64,000 nt of DNA from Acanthococcus lagerstroemiae (lineage: Eukaryota; Arthropoda; Insecta; Hemiptera; Eriococcidae). Positions 22,629 through 32,522 of the stretch are shown here, piece after piece. Every line of letters begins with the position of its first letter. Position 1 is the stretch's first letter. The notes below the pieces were generated by a model. That model did not search any database, was not told the origin of the DNA, and saw nothing but the letters and a program-made list of their open reading frames with translations. A program made the translations under genes and the position numbers. The stretch is from positions 18,006,603 to 18,070,602 of the forward strand of contig CM063112.1 in assembly GCA_031841125.1 (NCBI GenBank). Direction: 5' to 3'.

Positions 22629-23090
22629 TTAACTAGTAGTCACCCGTTCAAAAACTTCAACTACATTTAACAAAACTGAATCAGTAACATTCCACGCTTT
22701 TAAAACATTTATGACCATCGTCGGATTTTGAAACGCAGTAAAAACTTCGCTGCCGACAGGCCCATGCATCGAATTGTTCAAGAAACATATGAACAGCGCG
22801 ACATGTTTTGCTACATCTTTCACCGTCCATCCTGGATACAATGCTCGCGAATCTCGTACAAATCGTGCAGCGCCTGGAGCACTTGAGTTGGATAGCACTC
22901 GATGCCATTTCAGCCAATTATCTTTGAAAGTCTCCTTCGTCTGACCATATAAATTCGGTGGGATTTGGCTATCCGTGATTGTCAAGTTTGACGGCCGCCA
23001 GCCGCAATCCCATGTTGCTCCATATAATTCGAATTTCATGCGCAAATATGGAAATACACCGACTTTTCGAAGAAGTTTATCCTTTTCAGC
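22629..23090 (-). CDS. Terminal exon of a host-like gene, unidentified
   Basis: A 154-codon open exon follows acceptor TTTCTAG (23091-23097) in phase 0 and ends at a TAG at 22629. Composition is that of a globular protein, Trp-rich (ATWDCGWRPSNL, NWLKWHRV, YPGWTVKDVAKH), ending VVEVFERVTTS. The family is not recognised and no motif allows a functional call. Upstream exons should lie at higher coordinates; a tiny first exon ending GGTGAGTTTC near 24219 is conceivable but unproven. Length and clean frame argue strongly for real coding. Confidence 0.7.
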   Translation of the reverse strand, partial: AEKDKLLRKVGVFPYLRMKFELYGATWDCGWRPSNLTITDSQIPPNLYGQTKETFKDNWLKWHRVLSNSSAPGAARFVRDSRALYPGWTVKDVAKHVALFICFLNNSMHGPVGSEVFTAFQNPTMVINVLKAWNVTDSVLLNVVEVFERVTTS

Positions 23091-23332
23091 CTAGAAACAC
23101 AGAATCATGAACACAATGAATAAAAGAAATCAACAAATATTAATCAGTTTTAGAACAAGCATATGCGTGCAATTTTCACTCTTCTCCCCTGTGCGCAATG
23201 TACATGTGTGCACAATTTCCAGTTAGTCGAAGTGAAGTCAGGAGTAACTATTTCGAACACTCAACTCAGATGTCTCGCGCTCATACTAGAGAGGACGAAT
23301 CTAATTTCGATATCGAGAATTTTTGCTTGCAT

Positions 23333-23486
23333 TAAAAGTGGTCCGATCGGACCGTTTTCTTATCACATATGTACGTAAAGAAAGCTGAATCATGCACAGT
23401 TAGCGTCGCGCATAATATTACGAACGAATCGTATCTCGAAGATGATGACGTATGTGATACGAAAACGGTCCGATCGGACCACTTTA
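23333..23486. mobile_element. Palindromic MITE, TA-flanked
   Basis: Left arm AAAGTGGTCCGATCGGACC continues GTTTTCTTATCACAT; right arm ATGTGATACGAAAAC continues GGTCCGATCGGACCACTTT. The arms are about 40 bp. The inner GGTCCGATCGGACC is itself palindromic, so each arm can also fold alone. TA at both borders suggests a Tc1/mariner-like MITE. Confidence 0.75.
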
Positions 23487-23489
23487 GGC

Positions 23490-24325
23490 GCGAAAAGAGG
23501 AACGAGTTGTGTGTACTAATACTAAAGCTACTATAGTTTACACACGAGTTAGGAAATACGCCATTTTGGGTCGCTGATAACAGCTGTTCAGTTCGAATGG
23601 AGTTTGATTTTAAATTTTTCGTTTTCATTGATTTCCATTTATTAGTTTGACTTTTAAATAGAATTATGCCTATCTGCTAAAATACATAAAGAAAATTAGA
23701 ACGAGATTTACAAAATTGCGCAGCAAATTGAAAAATATATAACAGTTATAAAATACAAAAATTAAATTTTTGTGTAGGTACGAAAGACAATCTTGAGTTT
23801 TGTTGACCAAATACCACATACAGGTAACTTTATTGAGTTAATTAAAATATAACAGGCTGATATTTCTATGCAATGGAATTAAATATGTAATTTGAAAGAT
23901 TTTATAGGCGGGTGAATCTCAAATTTTGACAGAATTTCACAATCCAAAACATCCAAAGCAGATAGAGCTAGCTTTACTTCTGTAATTCAAATTATGTTAA
24001 CTTATCTACTGAATGCAGTACCATAAAAAATTCAACAAGACTGCAACTTTTCAATCATTTTCTATGCCTTTCAAAAGTATTTTCTCCACTGCTTGGGCAT
24101 TAAATTATACTCCAGATCAAGAATAAGGTTAGTTTAATCTTTATGAAAAAAACAAATTTTTTCTGCTGCAGTATTATATGAAAATCCCAGTACAGTGTCG
24201 AAATTTGAAACTCACCCAAACGTTGAGGTATCACAAGTAATGGCATTAATTAAAATCAATATTTCCGAACAGAATTGATGGATATGAATTGCCAGTCACA
24301 TATATCACGTTGATGCTCTGAAGAA
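23490..24325. other. No gene recognised
   Basis: Between two minus-strand genes. The open frame 23332-23628 (minus) runs through the MITE and was not accepted. This interval probably holds the promoter and first exon(s) of the 22629 gene, but none could be placed. Confidence 0.45.
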
Positions 24326-24330
24326 AAAAG

Positions 24331-25134
24331 CTACACTCTCAAATGGATGAAGGATTGTTCGATATTTTTCTGCGGGATACATGATGAGAGTTGAGGAGAA
24401 AAGAAATCATTTAGAATGAATACTTCACTTCGCTGCTCTTCAATGTTGAACTTGAATTTCCATCCAGTTAAATTTTCAACTTTTGATTTGATATTGCTTG
24501 TACAGTTGTGTATAATAGACTTACATTTCACTCTGAAGTGACTCAAATATACAAAACTCACGACAGAATCAGACAGCAAAAATACATTCTTTTTTACACA
24601 AAAAAGCGCCTGTGAAGCATACCCTTCATCATTTTTCTTTCATCGAATGACGGAAAAGATGAAGAGGAAATCTTATAATGATAGAGTTTTCTTCAGGAAT
24701 TTTCAACAAATTGGTATTTGCATCCGGATTGGAGAAAACGATATCTGCAAAATCTGATTTGAAGCATTACTCAGAATTGGAATGAGCAAGAAATAGAAAC
24801 CACAAAATCATTATATATATGTAACTTATTATCGAGAGTTTGCTTTTCATGGAGTAGTTTCTTTTTTTCTTGTAGCAGGTTATCTGCCGCATCGCACAGT
24901 TCATTAGTTGTCATGGAGGAAAACTAGAAAATAGATAAACCAGAAAAACAATCACACCAGAGTGAAAATTGAACGGTATATAAACGTAAAAAATTACAAC
25001 TACAATACTTGAATTATTACCTTTTCTCCGGATGAATTCGGGAGATGATATTCGTACTCATTCTTATCGTTAGTTGGCATTGATGATATGGAATGAAAAT
25101 CAGTTGAATGAGAGGGAAGCTTATTTCTACTCAT
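24331..25134 (-). CDS. Four-exon gene, small coiled-coil protein, unidentified
   Basis: Exons 25134-25021 (114), 24923-24826 (98), 24744-24708 (37) and 24609-24331 (279) total 528 bases, one frame of 175 codons plus stop, all with GT-AG borders. The N-terminus (starting MSRNKL) is polar. Exon 2 holds a charged helix (NLLQEKKKLLHEKQTLDN), likely coiled coil. Exon 4 gives a compact domain with SKVENLTGWKFKFNIEEQ. Size and helix-plus-globular layout recall small kinetochore subunits, but no signature was recognised, so that is only a guess. Exon 3 has a weak donor (GTTGAA), and a consensus GTAAGT inside exon 4 (about 24511) could give another isoform. Confidence 0.65.
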
Positions 25135-25170
25135 GTTCAATCTAAAACAGGGTTGTCCTAATACTGGAAT

Positions 25171-25226
25171 ATTATCGATAACCGCGGTATTTCCTGGCTC
25201 TAACGAATACCGCGGTTATCGATAAT
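25171..25226. promoter_or_regulatory. Perfect 21-bp inverted repeat with two TATCGATA (DRE-like) motifs
   Basis: Arms ATTATCGATAACCGCGGTAT (plus T) at 25171-25191 and the exact reverse complement at 25206-25226 flank a 14-base loop. Each arm contains TATCGATA (25173-25180, 25217-25224), the Drosophila DRE recognised by DREF in proliferation-gene promoters, and CCGCGG. It lies 37 bases upstream of the ATG of the minus-strand gene at 25134. A regulatory role is inferred from position and motif; a young transposon footprint is the alternative. Confidence 0.5.
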
Positions 25227-25510
25227 TATAATGATACTCAACTTCTAATTTTATTCACCAGAGTCGCAGTCGTTCCCTAACGATTATCGTTTTTCTTCTT
25301 CGCTGGTACTTGGTACATTTGTTACTCTTAGGTATTTCGCACAAAATGTTAGTAAATGAAATATTTTAGAGTAAAACACATTTTTATTTACATTGTTAAC
25401 AACTGAAAAATATTATATTTACCTATTTGATCAAATAAATAAAAAAAGTTTCGTCAAGTTACTCTCTATATTATACACACTTTTAGGTAAACGAAGTTGC
25501 CTAACCCAAG

Positions 25511-25615
25511 CAGCGACGTACCGATGGGAGGGGGGGCAACTTACCCACCCCCTGCAGGAATTTCTCACTCAGCAGAATCCCCCCCCCCTCGGAAAAACTC
25601 TTCGGTACGTCCCTG
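25511..25615. mobile_element. Short hAT-type MITE with perfect 8-bp target duplication
   Basis: Starts CAGCGACGTACCGAT, ends TCGGTACGTCCCTG. It is flanked by AACCCAAG at 25503-25510 and 25616-25623. The interior is C/G-run rich. The same ends occur at 34034-34389 and, degraded, near 45950 and 47370. An 8-bp duplication and CAG...CTG ends are hAT hallmarks. Confidence 0.85.
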
Positions 25616-25623
25616 AACCCAAG

Positions 25624-26735
25624 CGTTACGCAGCCAATGAGGTGACCTTTCTCATATACCGCCTCTGACCCGGGAAGTAGAAACTTTTTTGCGCGTATTC
25701 ACGGGTCTGGAAAACTACCCGATGTGAACCCTTGATCTCTCATTCACTGCAGAAAGCTCCGTTCTCCCTCGTCACAATGACCACTACTTTAAAAAATATA
25801 TATATATATTTATAAAAAACGTCAACTTTCTTCAAAACTCAATTAGTTTGCCATAGTTCTGGCAAGAAGATATATACTGTTTTAATGGCCTCGTCGTAAA
25901 CCCAAAGCCCGAAATCATCATTCGAGAGATCAATTTCGTACATTTTTTTTATTGCATTGCCTTTGAACGAGTGACAAACAAGTTCTACAAGAGCCTTTAG
26001 GCTCGGCTATCCAAAACATTGTTAACGGGAGTGGTGGCGGCGACGGTATCAAAGGCGCCGACATTCGCTGTTTAAGAATTCATGTTTCGACAAGTACTCT
26101 CCAACGTGACTACAACAAACGTTGTTATTTTCGCAAATTGAACAAATACTCGCTTCTCTATTTTTGCTTCTCGCTCCATCTCGACTCTTCCTCGCTTGGG
26201 ATAAGAAAAGAAAAGTACCTTTTCTGTTTTCCATCCGCGGACAAATCTTTTGATCTTTTAACACTGCACGTTATTTTAATTATTTGTGCTTTTGTCGTTC
26301 GTTTAATTAATGGTCGTCGACACGCAAAACGCGGAAATTACGCAGCGAGGATGTACCGACGATTTCGTGCATTCGCACGACTCAAAATAAATATGAATGA
26401 GTTTAGCGAAAACGCGAGGCGCGTTAAGTGTGAGCATAACGATTCCGTTTTTGTTTTTTTTTTCGAGATGAGTTTATCTCCTTAAGATGAAAAACACTCG
26501 AGCTCGCAAGCAATGGACTCGTTAACTGCACGAAATGGCTTTCCCCGTGGTCGGCGCACTGATACTCTCTCTGATTCAGGTTGCAATTCTCAGAAAACAT
26601 GAACATCATTGTACAAGCCATTATAACTTATACTGTACTGTAAAATGGAAAAGACAGCAGATTCAGTGAGCACCTCTGTTACTTTGAACATTTCCCTGTA
26701 TATTTTGTTATATTTCGATTTGTGAGTGTGGGTAC
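25624..26735. other. No certain gene; CG-containing stretch around 26000-26510
   Basis: From about 26020 to 26510 CG dinucleotides become frequent (GGCGGCGACGG, CGTCGACACGCAAAACGCGG) and open frames occur on both strands. It could be a promoter or 5' exon region; nothing decides strand or product. Confidence 0.35.
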
Positions 26736-27066
26736 GCTGAATGTAATGAAAAAGTGTTCAAGAGAGTAGGCCTTACGATGAACCTCACTAAAACAAAGGT
26801 AATATCAAACAGAGGGGAGGGAAGTTGTTGGCTAAATGGGAAGAAACTCGAAACGGTAGAGGGATATAAATATCTGAGTGAAACGGTGGCTATGAAAGAA
26901 AGGGAGAAACATGAGCTGAGACTATGAATAGCAAACGGGCCGAAAAGTTTCTGGATAAATAATAGCATTTTGAAAAGTAAAATTTCTACGGCTGATCGAG
27001 GTAAAAATATTAGAGCTATATGTGGTGACCTCACTCATTTATGGAGTTCAAACCTGGGCCTTGACA
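26736..27066 (+). pseudogene. Non-LTR retrotransposon fragment: end of reverse transcriptase
   Basis: Plus-strand pieces read LTMNLTKTKVISN, then WLNGKKLETVEGYKYLS and, after a stop, a segment ending in LWSSNLGL. This is the order seen after the palm of RTE/R1-type reverse transcriptases (NxxKTK, then V-GYKYLG). Stops and shifts show it is dead. Confidence 0.65.
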
Positions 27067-27117
27067 GCTGCACTTGAGGAAAAAAATCAGAAAAACACAT
27101 ACTAGCATGCTTCAAAC

Positions 27118-27300
27118 AGGGGCGGTGTGAGGGTAAGGCGAGCGAGGCGATTACCTCGGGCCTCCGGATTTTGGGGGCCCCGCATTTGTCCAAACAAAAA
27201 TTACTAGAACGAGCCCTTCTACCGGCAACTCTCGCGGTCACATTTTTTAATGTTTTAAGTTTTGCATAGAGTGGCGCGGCTGTTCCGAGTGAATACTAAG
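27118..27300. mobile_element. hAT-like end fragment
   Basis: Begins CAGGGGCGGTGTGAGGG in the style of hAT termini, with GCGAGCGAGGCGA and GGGGGCCCC blocks. It runs up to the next CAGGGGCG-type end at 27302. No right end or duplication was identified. Confidence 0.4.
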
Positions 27301-27301
27301 C

Positions 27302-28165
27302 AGGGGCGAAACTATAGGGGTGTGGGGGGTTGAAACACACTCACAATAATTTGGCAGTCGGCAAATTTGAAGAGTGTTCATTAGGACTGTTCATTTGACC
27401 CCCCCCCCCCTCCCATAATTTGACAGCCGGCAAATTTTAAAACTGTTCATTTGAATTTTCATTCTTATGCATGTTTGTTTGTTTATTTATTTATTTTCTT
27501 TTTCAATTCAAAGATATTTCGATTGAAAAATCGGCAAATTTTTAATTTTTTAAACATTTTGTCGGCGAATTTTTAGTTTTCAAAAAATAATATTTATTTT
27601 TCTTCTCCACCTTTCCAAACTGAAAGTCAAATTTCGTTTCTGAAAATAGAGTACCCTGGACTCCTGTTAGAGACTAGTCAGTCAAAAGCAGACGGTTTCA
27701 AGCTGAGTATCGAACGTTATTCGAAAGGTTGAAAAAAAAAACTGAAATTGTGGAAGATGTTTCGAAAATCTATAAGACGGTAGCAAACGTTGAATTTCAA
27801 ATTTCAATGACTACTAGGACTGCCAGCGCGAAAGAGTCGCCCTCTATAATTTTAGGCACGTGAAAAAAAGGAACTATTGAAACCCTACATATTTTAGAAA
27901 AATTCATCAAACTGAAATGAAAATGGTCTCAATGGAAGGAAAATTTTGTGTACTATAAATTTCGTCCTAATCATTTTTTCGATAAACGCTTTCGTTTTCA
28001 TAATATTTTGAGATTTCTTCGTATGCTTGTAAATGAAATATTCCCCTTGATCAGGGTTACAAGGTAAACGACTACAGCGCGCCACCGCTTTGAGCAGCCC
28101 GAAATCTGTTGTTACTAGATTCTCTGTTTGACCTAGAGCGTAGAGCCTGAAATTTGAGAAAGTTG
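27302..28165. repeat. Repeat family A, longest copy (5' part)
   Basis: Starts CAGGGGCGAAACTATAGGGG. Landmarks in order: TTGGCAGTCGGCAAATTT, TCGGCGAATTTTTAGTTT, GAGACTAGTCAGTCAAAAGC, CGAAAGAGTCGCCCTCTA, GATCAGGGTTACAAGGTAAA, CAGCCCGAAATCTGTTG. Parts recur at 29162, 50389, 52186, 52646, 53557 and 56795. The CAGGGG start suggests a non-autonomous hAT, but no copy shows both ends. Minus-strand frames here are not coding-like. Confidence 0.7.
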
Positions 28166-28389
28166 AACTCGACTGCTTTCACATTTCCTTTCGCCCTTCT
28201 TAGCTAATGCGGCGGTATTTTGTAAAACGGTCTCACCCTGTCCATAATTTCATGACCATTGTTCACATCACGTCTCCAGTACTCAGTACGAGGATATGAT
28301 ACGACTCAGTCGTCCTATGACGCGTCCATTTTCTTCCCTTGTGAATCCGTTAGGTGAACCTAGAAAAACTGCATATTATATAGCGACTT

Positions 28390-29161
28390 CCAAGTCAGTG
28401 ATTCACTCACTTATTCAGTCATTCATTCATTCTCTAATTAAGTTATTCATTCATTTCGTCACTCCGTCACTCACTGAGTCATTCGCTTACTTATTTAGTG
28501 ATTCACTCAGTCACTCGCTTTCTTATTCCGTTATTCACACAGTTACTCAATCACTTACTCAGTGACTTATTGATTCACTCGGTTACTTGCATAGTTATTC
28601 ACACAATTACTCAATCACTTACTCAGTGATTCAGCGATTCACCCAGTCACTCGCTTACTCATTTAGTGATTCACCAAGTTGCTCACCCACTTACACGGTG
28701 ACTCAGTGATTCACTCACTTACTTAGTTATTCAATAATTCTATAATGTAGTTATTCATTCACTTCCTCACTTCGTCACTCAATAAGTCAGTGATTCACTC
28801 ACTCAGTCATTTGCTTACTTATTTAGTGACTCACTCAGTTACTCAATCACATACTTAGTGATTCAGTGATTTACTCATTTACTTAGTCATTCACCCATTC
28901 TCTGATTTAGTTATTCATTCACTTCCTCACTCCATCACTCACTCAATAAATCGGTGATTCATCCAGTCACTCGCTTACTTATTCAGTTGTTCGCACAGTT
29001 ACTCAATCACTTACTCAGTGACTCAGTGATTCACTCAGTCACTCGCTTACTCATTGAGTTATTCACTCAGTGATTTAGTGATTCACTCACTCACTCAGTC
29101 ATGCATTCATTCTCTAATTCAGTTATTCATTCACTTCGTCACTCACTCATTCAATCATTTG
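28390..29161. repeat. Degenerate NTCA satellite (GATTCACTCA-type)
   Basis: About 770 bases made almost wholly of 4-base steps ending TCA/TTA (AGTCATTCATTCATTC, GTGATTCACTCAGTCACTCG), with a loose longer period around TTACTCAGTGATTCA. The 90-codon frame inside it is a by-product. It is bracketed by about 100-bp direct copies of repeat A (28063-28165 and 29162-29260). Confidence 0.85.
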
Positions 29162-29460
29162 TAAACGACTGCAGCGAACCACCGCTTTGAGCAGCCCGAA
29201 ATCTGTTGTTACTAGACTCTCTGTTTGACCTAGAGCCTAAAATTTGAGAAAATTGAACATTTTATTAAAATCTAAAAGTTGAAAGCAAAAGACTTTATCT
29301 TCCAATGTCACAAGCTGAATCCGATAGCAAATGCTCTGTTGTTAAATTTACAGTCTTCGATCCTGGTGAATATTCATGGAAGTGTAAACCACCAAATTCG
29401 TGTTGGGGGAGCGTTACGGTTTTCCGTTACTGTTTTCGCTCAAGTATATCCAGTAGTAAT
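29162..29460. repeat. Repeat family A, second segment after the satellite
   Basis: Repeats GTAAACGACTGCAGCGAACC, CAGCCCGAAATCTGTTG and CTGTTTGACCTAGAGCC from 28063-28165. It then continues into CTAAAAGTTGAAAGCAAAAG and TCCAATGTCACAAGCTGAAT, also present at 52186-52290. This shows the order of the family beyond the satellite insertion. Confidence 0.65.
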
Positions 29461-29463
29461 AGT

Positions 29464-29592
29464 ATATTTTGCAACAAGTGCAAGAAAAACGCGTTATTTG
29501 TGACGAGGGCGAAGTTTACAGCACGAGCAACGCGAGTGCTGCAGAGATCACGAGCGAATAACGCGCTTCTTGCAAAAGTTGCAAACTATTTT
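29464..29592. repeat. Imperfect inverted repeat
   Basis: TTTGCAACAAGTGCAAGAA and CGCGTTATTTGTGA on the left pair with TAACGCGCTTCTTGCAAAAG and TTGCAAAC on the right. The loop is about 45 bases and contains CGAGCAACGCGAGTG. Probably a small palindromic MITE remnant. Confidence 0.5.
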
Positions 29593-29712
29593 TTTTTTTA
29601 AATACATGCTCGAAAAGCATGTAGTTTATAGGAGTAGCTGGAACGTTTAGGTATGAAAACACGCATAAGCGACGAAAACGACGCTCCTGTCCGTCTAGTG
29701 TGAGTAGAGCTC

Positions 29713-29869
29713 TATAACTTCGTGTGAGTACGATCGTCCGCCAATTTGACTCCAATCGCATCCGTGGATGCCGAATCCGAGTATGCGGAGCGTACCGCGT
29801 AGTCAATTCGGCATGCACGAGTAAGCTTGACGTCAAAATGGCGGACGATTGTACTCACACGAAGTTATA
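29713..29869. mobile_element. Palindromic MITE with 38-bp ends
   Basis: TATAACTTCGTGTGAGTACG then ATCGTCCGCCA on the left are the inverse of TGGCGGACGATTGTACTCAC then ACGAAGTTATA on the right. TA at both borders is compatible with a TA target duplication. Non-coding. Confidence 0.75.
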
Positions 29870-30061
29870 GCATCCTTTTTGGTGTATTGTTTATGCACTA
29901 CATTGTCTATTCGGAAATTTCACTTCTTGTACTGAAAAGTGGTTACAAATAAGACGCTTTTTGAGCACGTGGGGAAAAAAAACAAAAAAAAAAACAAACA
30001 TATAAAATGCTAAAATTACAGATACACAAATTAATTAAATAATAATCCTATACATTTTTGG

Positions 30062-30247
30062 AAGGTCGTGCTGCCCTTCCACAAAGAACTGACAGAACTA
30101 GCATTGAGACTAAATTCAATTCCTGCTTCATCGGCTCAATTTGAACGTGTCTTTTCCCAGTGGAGTTATGCGCATGACAGCGTGCGTCATCTTCTCAAAC
30201 TTGATCGTTCAAAAAATAGTATTTTACACACCAAGAGTCAAAAGTGA
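30062..30247 (+). pseudogene. hAT transposase C-terminal dimerisation domain fragment
   Basis: One frame from 30062 reads ELTELALRLNSIPASSAQF, then ERVFSQWSYAHDSVRHLLK, up to a TGA at 30245. This matches the hATC block (LA-L-IPASSA--ERVFS). Nothing of the catalytic part precedes it. The frame is intact to its stop, but without the core it cannot be active. Its tail overlaps the inverted repeat that starts near 30197. Confidence 0.75.
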
Positions 30248-30360
30248 GTATATGCGAGGGAAAGTTTGCGAACGAGCGTAGCGAGTGAGCAATTCCCGAG
30301 TCAAATAAACTCACTTTTGGTTCTTGTTGTGGAAAATATTTTTAATACTACTTGATCAGT
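30197..30360. repeat. Inverted repeat sharing its end with the next element
   Basis: Left CTTGATCGTTCAAAAAATAG and TATTTTACACACCAAGAG pair with CTTGTTGTGGAAAATATTT and ATACTACTTGATCAG on the right. The centre holds AAAGTTTGCGAACGAGCG and AGCGAGTGAGC. Confidence 0.55.
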
Positions 30361-30878
30361 AGCGGCAATGTTTTTCGCTGACATGGTCTGTATTTTATTT
30401 ATTTATTTAAATTATAGACAGGTGATTTTTATGTGCTTAATTCAAAAATTTAATTTGCTTAGTTAATTACTACAAAGTACAGTATTGTAGTCTTGTCTTC
30501 AGTTTGTTCACGTGCACAAACAGCATACACAGGTAGTGGCCAGCAAAAACATAACGACGGTTATCAACAAACAGTAACAGCTGTACTACGTTGTGAATAT
30601 TTAAATGCGTTCTCAAGTCCCTATTTTGTAATTCGCTCCATGGCCGAGTGGTTAGAGATGATCGCTACATTTTAGTCAAATGTTTCAATGGACGCGGGTT
30701 TGATTCTCCGATATGAAGTTACTGGCCAGCAATTTTTTCATGTAAAAACGCTTTACATTGAGAGATGTTTACTTTACATGGTTTTTTTAGCACTTGATGC
30801 ATGAATGATAGGTGTTTCTTGGGATCCATAAAACACCAACGTAAATATTACCTTTCTGATCAAGTAGTATAAAAATTA
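30337..30878 (+). mobile_element. Inverted-repeat element containing tRNA-like Pol III boxes
   Basis: Ends are ATACTACTTGATCAG (about 30345) and CTGATCAAGTAGTAT (about 30858). Inside, TGGCCGAGTGGTTAGAG (about 30642) matches a Leu/Ser-type tRNA A box, and ACGCGGGTTTGATTCTCC about 60 bases later resembles a B box. No tRNA fold closes around them, so a tRNA-derived SINE caught between, or using, the inverted ends is the likely reading. Confidence 0.45.
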
Positions 30879-31199
30879 ATATATTTCTATTACTCTCCTA
30901 ACATAAAAGATAACTGTCGAGGTTCTGAATTTTGTTTTAATTAATGTTTTTGCAACGCTTTTTAAAGCTTAATTATTTACAAATTAGGAATAGAATTGGT
31001 AATTTTTTGTTTAATTTTTTCAATTTTCACTTTTCTTTTGGCCAGCCAACGTATTCTACACATTCTACTGTGGAATGTGTAGAATAGTCATTCATTCTAC
31101 AGGGTGTATTCTACGCGCAGAATAAAAAAATCTACGCCAGTTCATTCTACGGCACAACCCTGATGCGGAATGAACGAGAAAGGAATCAACGATACCAAA

Positions 31200-31336
31200 A
31201 TAAAGTTTCAAAAAATGTATAGTAATCCCTAATTTTGCTGGAGTAATTAGAAAGTATAAAAAAAATTTTTCCTGATTTTCTCGGGAGGGAGGGGGCAAAG
31301 AACTGCGCCACTGCCCCCCTGGCTACGGGCCTGAGA
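31200..31336. repeat. Fragment of the CAGTGACGTAGCC element
   Basis: TGCTGGAGTAATTAGAAAGT, CTGATTTTCTCGGGAGG, GGGGGCAAAGAACTGCGCCA and CTGGCTACGGGCCTGAG match, in order, the right end of the element nested at 42893-43512. Confidence 0.6.
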
Positions 31337-31679
31337 AAACCTCAAGCAAATAACATAGGATGGCCAATAACCAAATTAAAAGTTAATTATGCAGGGCATG
31401 AGGCTAGGAATAACCAAGAATGGACAAAATTGGCGGAGGAATTGGCTCCCAGTTACCTGTCAAGAGGAAGAGGGAGGGTATAGGCAGAGATAGGACAGGA
31501 CGGTGAAAGTTTACGTCCGCACCCGGGTGTATTCTGCAGCAGGGCGATTTCCCACTTCAGGAGGAAGATAATGCTATGCTTTAAAATAAAAAAATAAAAA
31601 ATAAAAATAGCGAGTTTCTGTGCACAAAGTTGAAAAAATACCAAAGCTGAATTTAGTAGTCTTACATTTTGAAAGCAAA

Positions 31680-32300
31680 AGCGGTATATTGGGAGGCGAA
31701 GGAAGTCTTAGGATCCTTAGTCTCCATCCATAGCCACGGTCTCTAATCTCCTACGATTGAGTTCAGCGAGTCACAAATGCCAGACCAGTTTCTCGATTTC
31801 GAGAGCTCGGGATAATAAAACGGCCGAACAAAATGCCGTTCACTCCAGCCAAATCGATAGAGATCTCGTCTAGCAACGGATTAATATAGTTTTCAAACGC
31901 ATTCGCACATCCGGACTTCGCTCGCTCCCACACATACAGCGGCCTTTGAAAAACGCGGATACGCGGCTGAAAAGAGAACGGCTCGCTTTTTCGCTTTTTG
32001 TTTTTCTCTCAATTTGGTAAAAAGACATCCTCGAGTTGGCGCGCGATAACGTCCGATAAGCATCGCTGAAAAGAACGAATCGCGTAATAACGTTCTTCCA
32101 CTGGGAGTCGTCCCGTCGGGGGGTCGGTTGCCGTTTGGCTTGTTAGACCGAGTGGTTTGATCGTGGGTTCGCGAATAAAGGGTGCGTGTCGCCCGTCCAG
32201 CGTGAGCCCACGAATGGCAGAGCGTTCGAGAAAGAGCAAAACTTTGCGAAAAGAAAATTATAGAAAACAGTAATTGAAATGTCCAACATGAGAAAATGTG
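31680..32300. other. CG-rich, possibly promoter or 5' exon region
   Basis: Frequent CG dinucleotides (TTCGCTCGCTCCC, GTTGGCGCGCGATAACG, GTCGTCCCGTCGGGG) contrast with the flanks. A 164-codon minus-strand frame spans 31893-32387 but has no recognisable domain. No gene could be built on either strand. Confidence 0.3.
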
Positions 32301-32522
32301 CGGAGGAATTTCCACGTCGTGGAGCGGCGCACTTGGACCTAGCAGGGGTGGATTTACGAATTCAGTCGCTGGGAGCAGTTTGAACATGCCGCTCCATTTT
32401 GCATCCCCCGCCCCCTCACCAAAGATTCAACTTTTGAAATTTACTTTTTCATTCCATCACCATGTACAAGTTATACAAACAAAATAAGAGCTGCAATATG
32501 GTACATACACCAGAGAACAAGC

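Noticed and set aside
23332..23628. 98-codon minus-strand frame as an exon
   Set aside because: Its last third is the palindromic MITE and no splice site supports the rest.
28296..28565. 89-codon plus-strand frame
   Set aside because: It is a translation of the NTCA satellite and has no coding character.
30640..30720. Functional tRNA-Leu or tRNA-Ser gene
   Set aside because: A- and B-box-like words are present, but no acceptor stem or complete cloverleaf closes around them.
31893..32387. 164-codon minus-strand frame as a gene
   Set aside because: It has no domain, mixed composition and an overlapping frame; a CG-rich regulatory region explains the openness.
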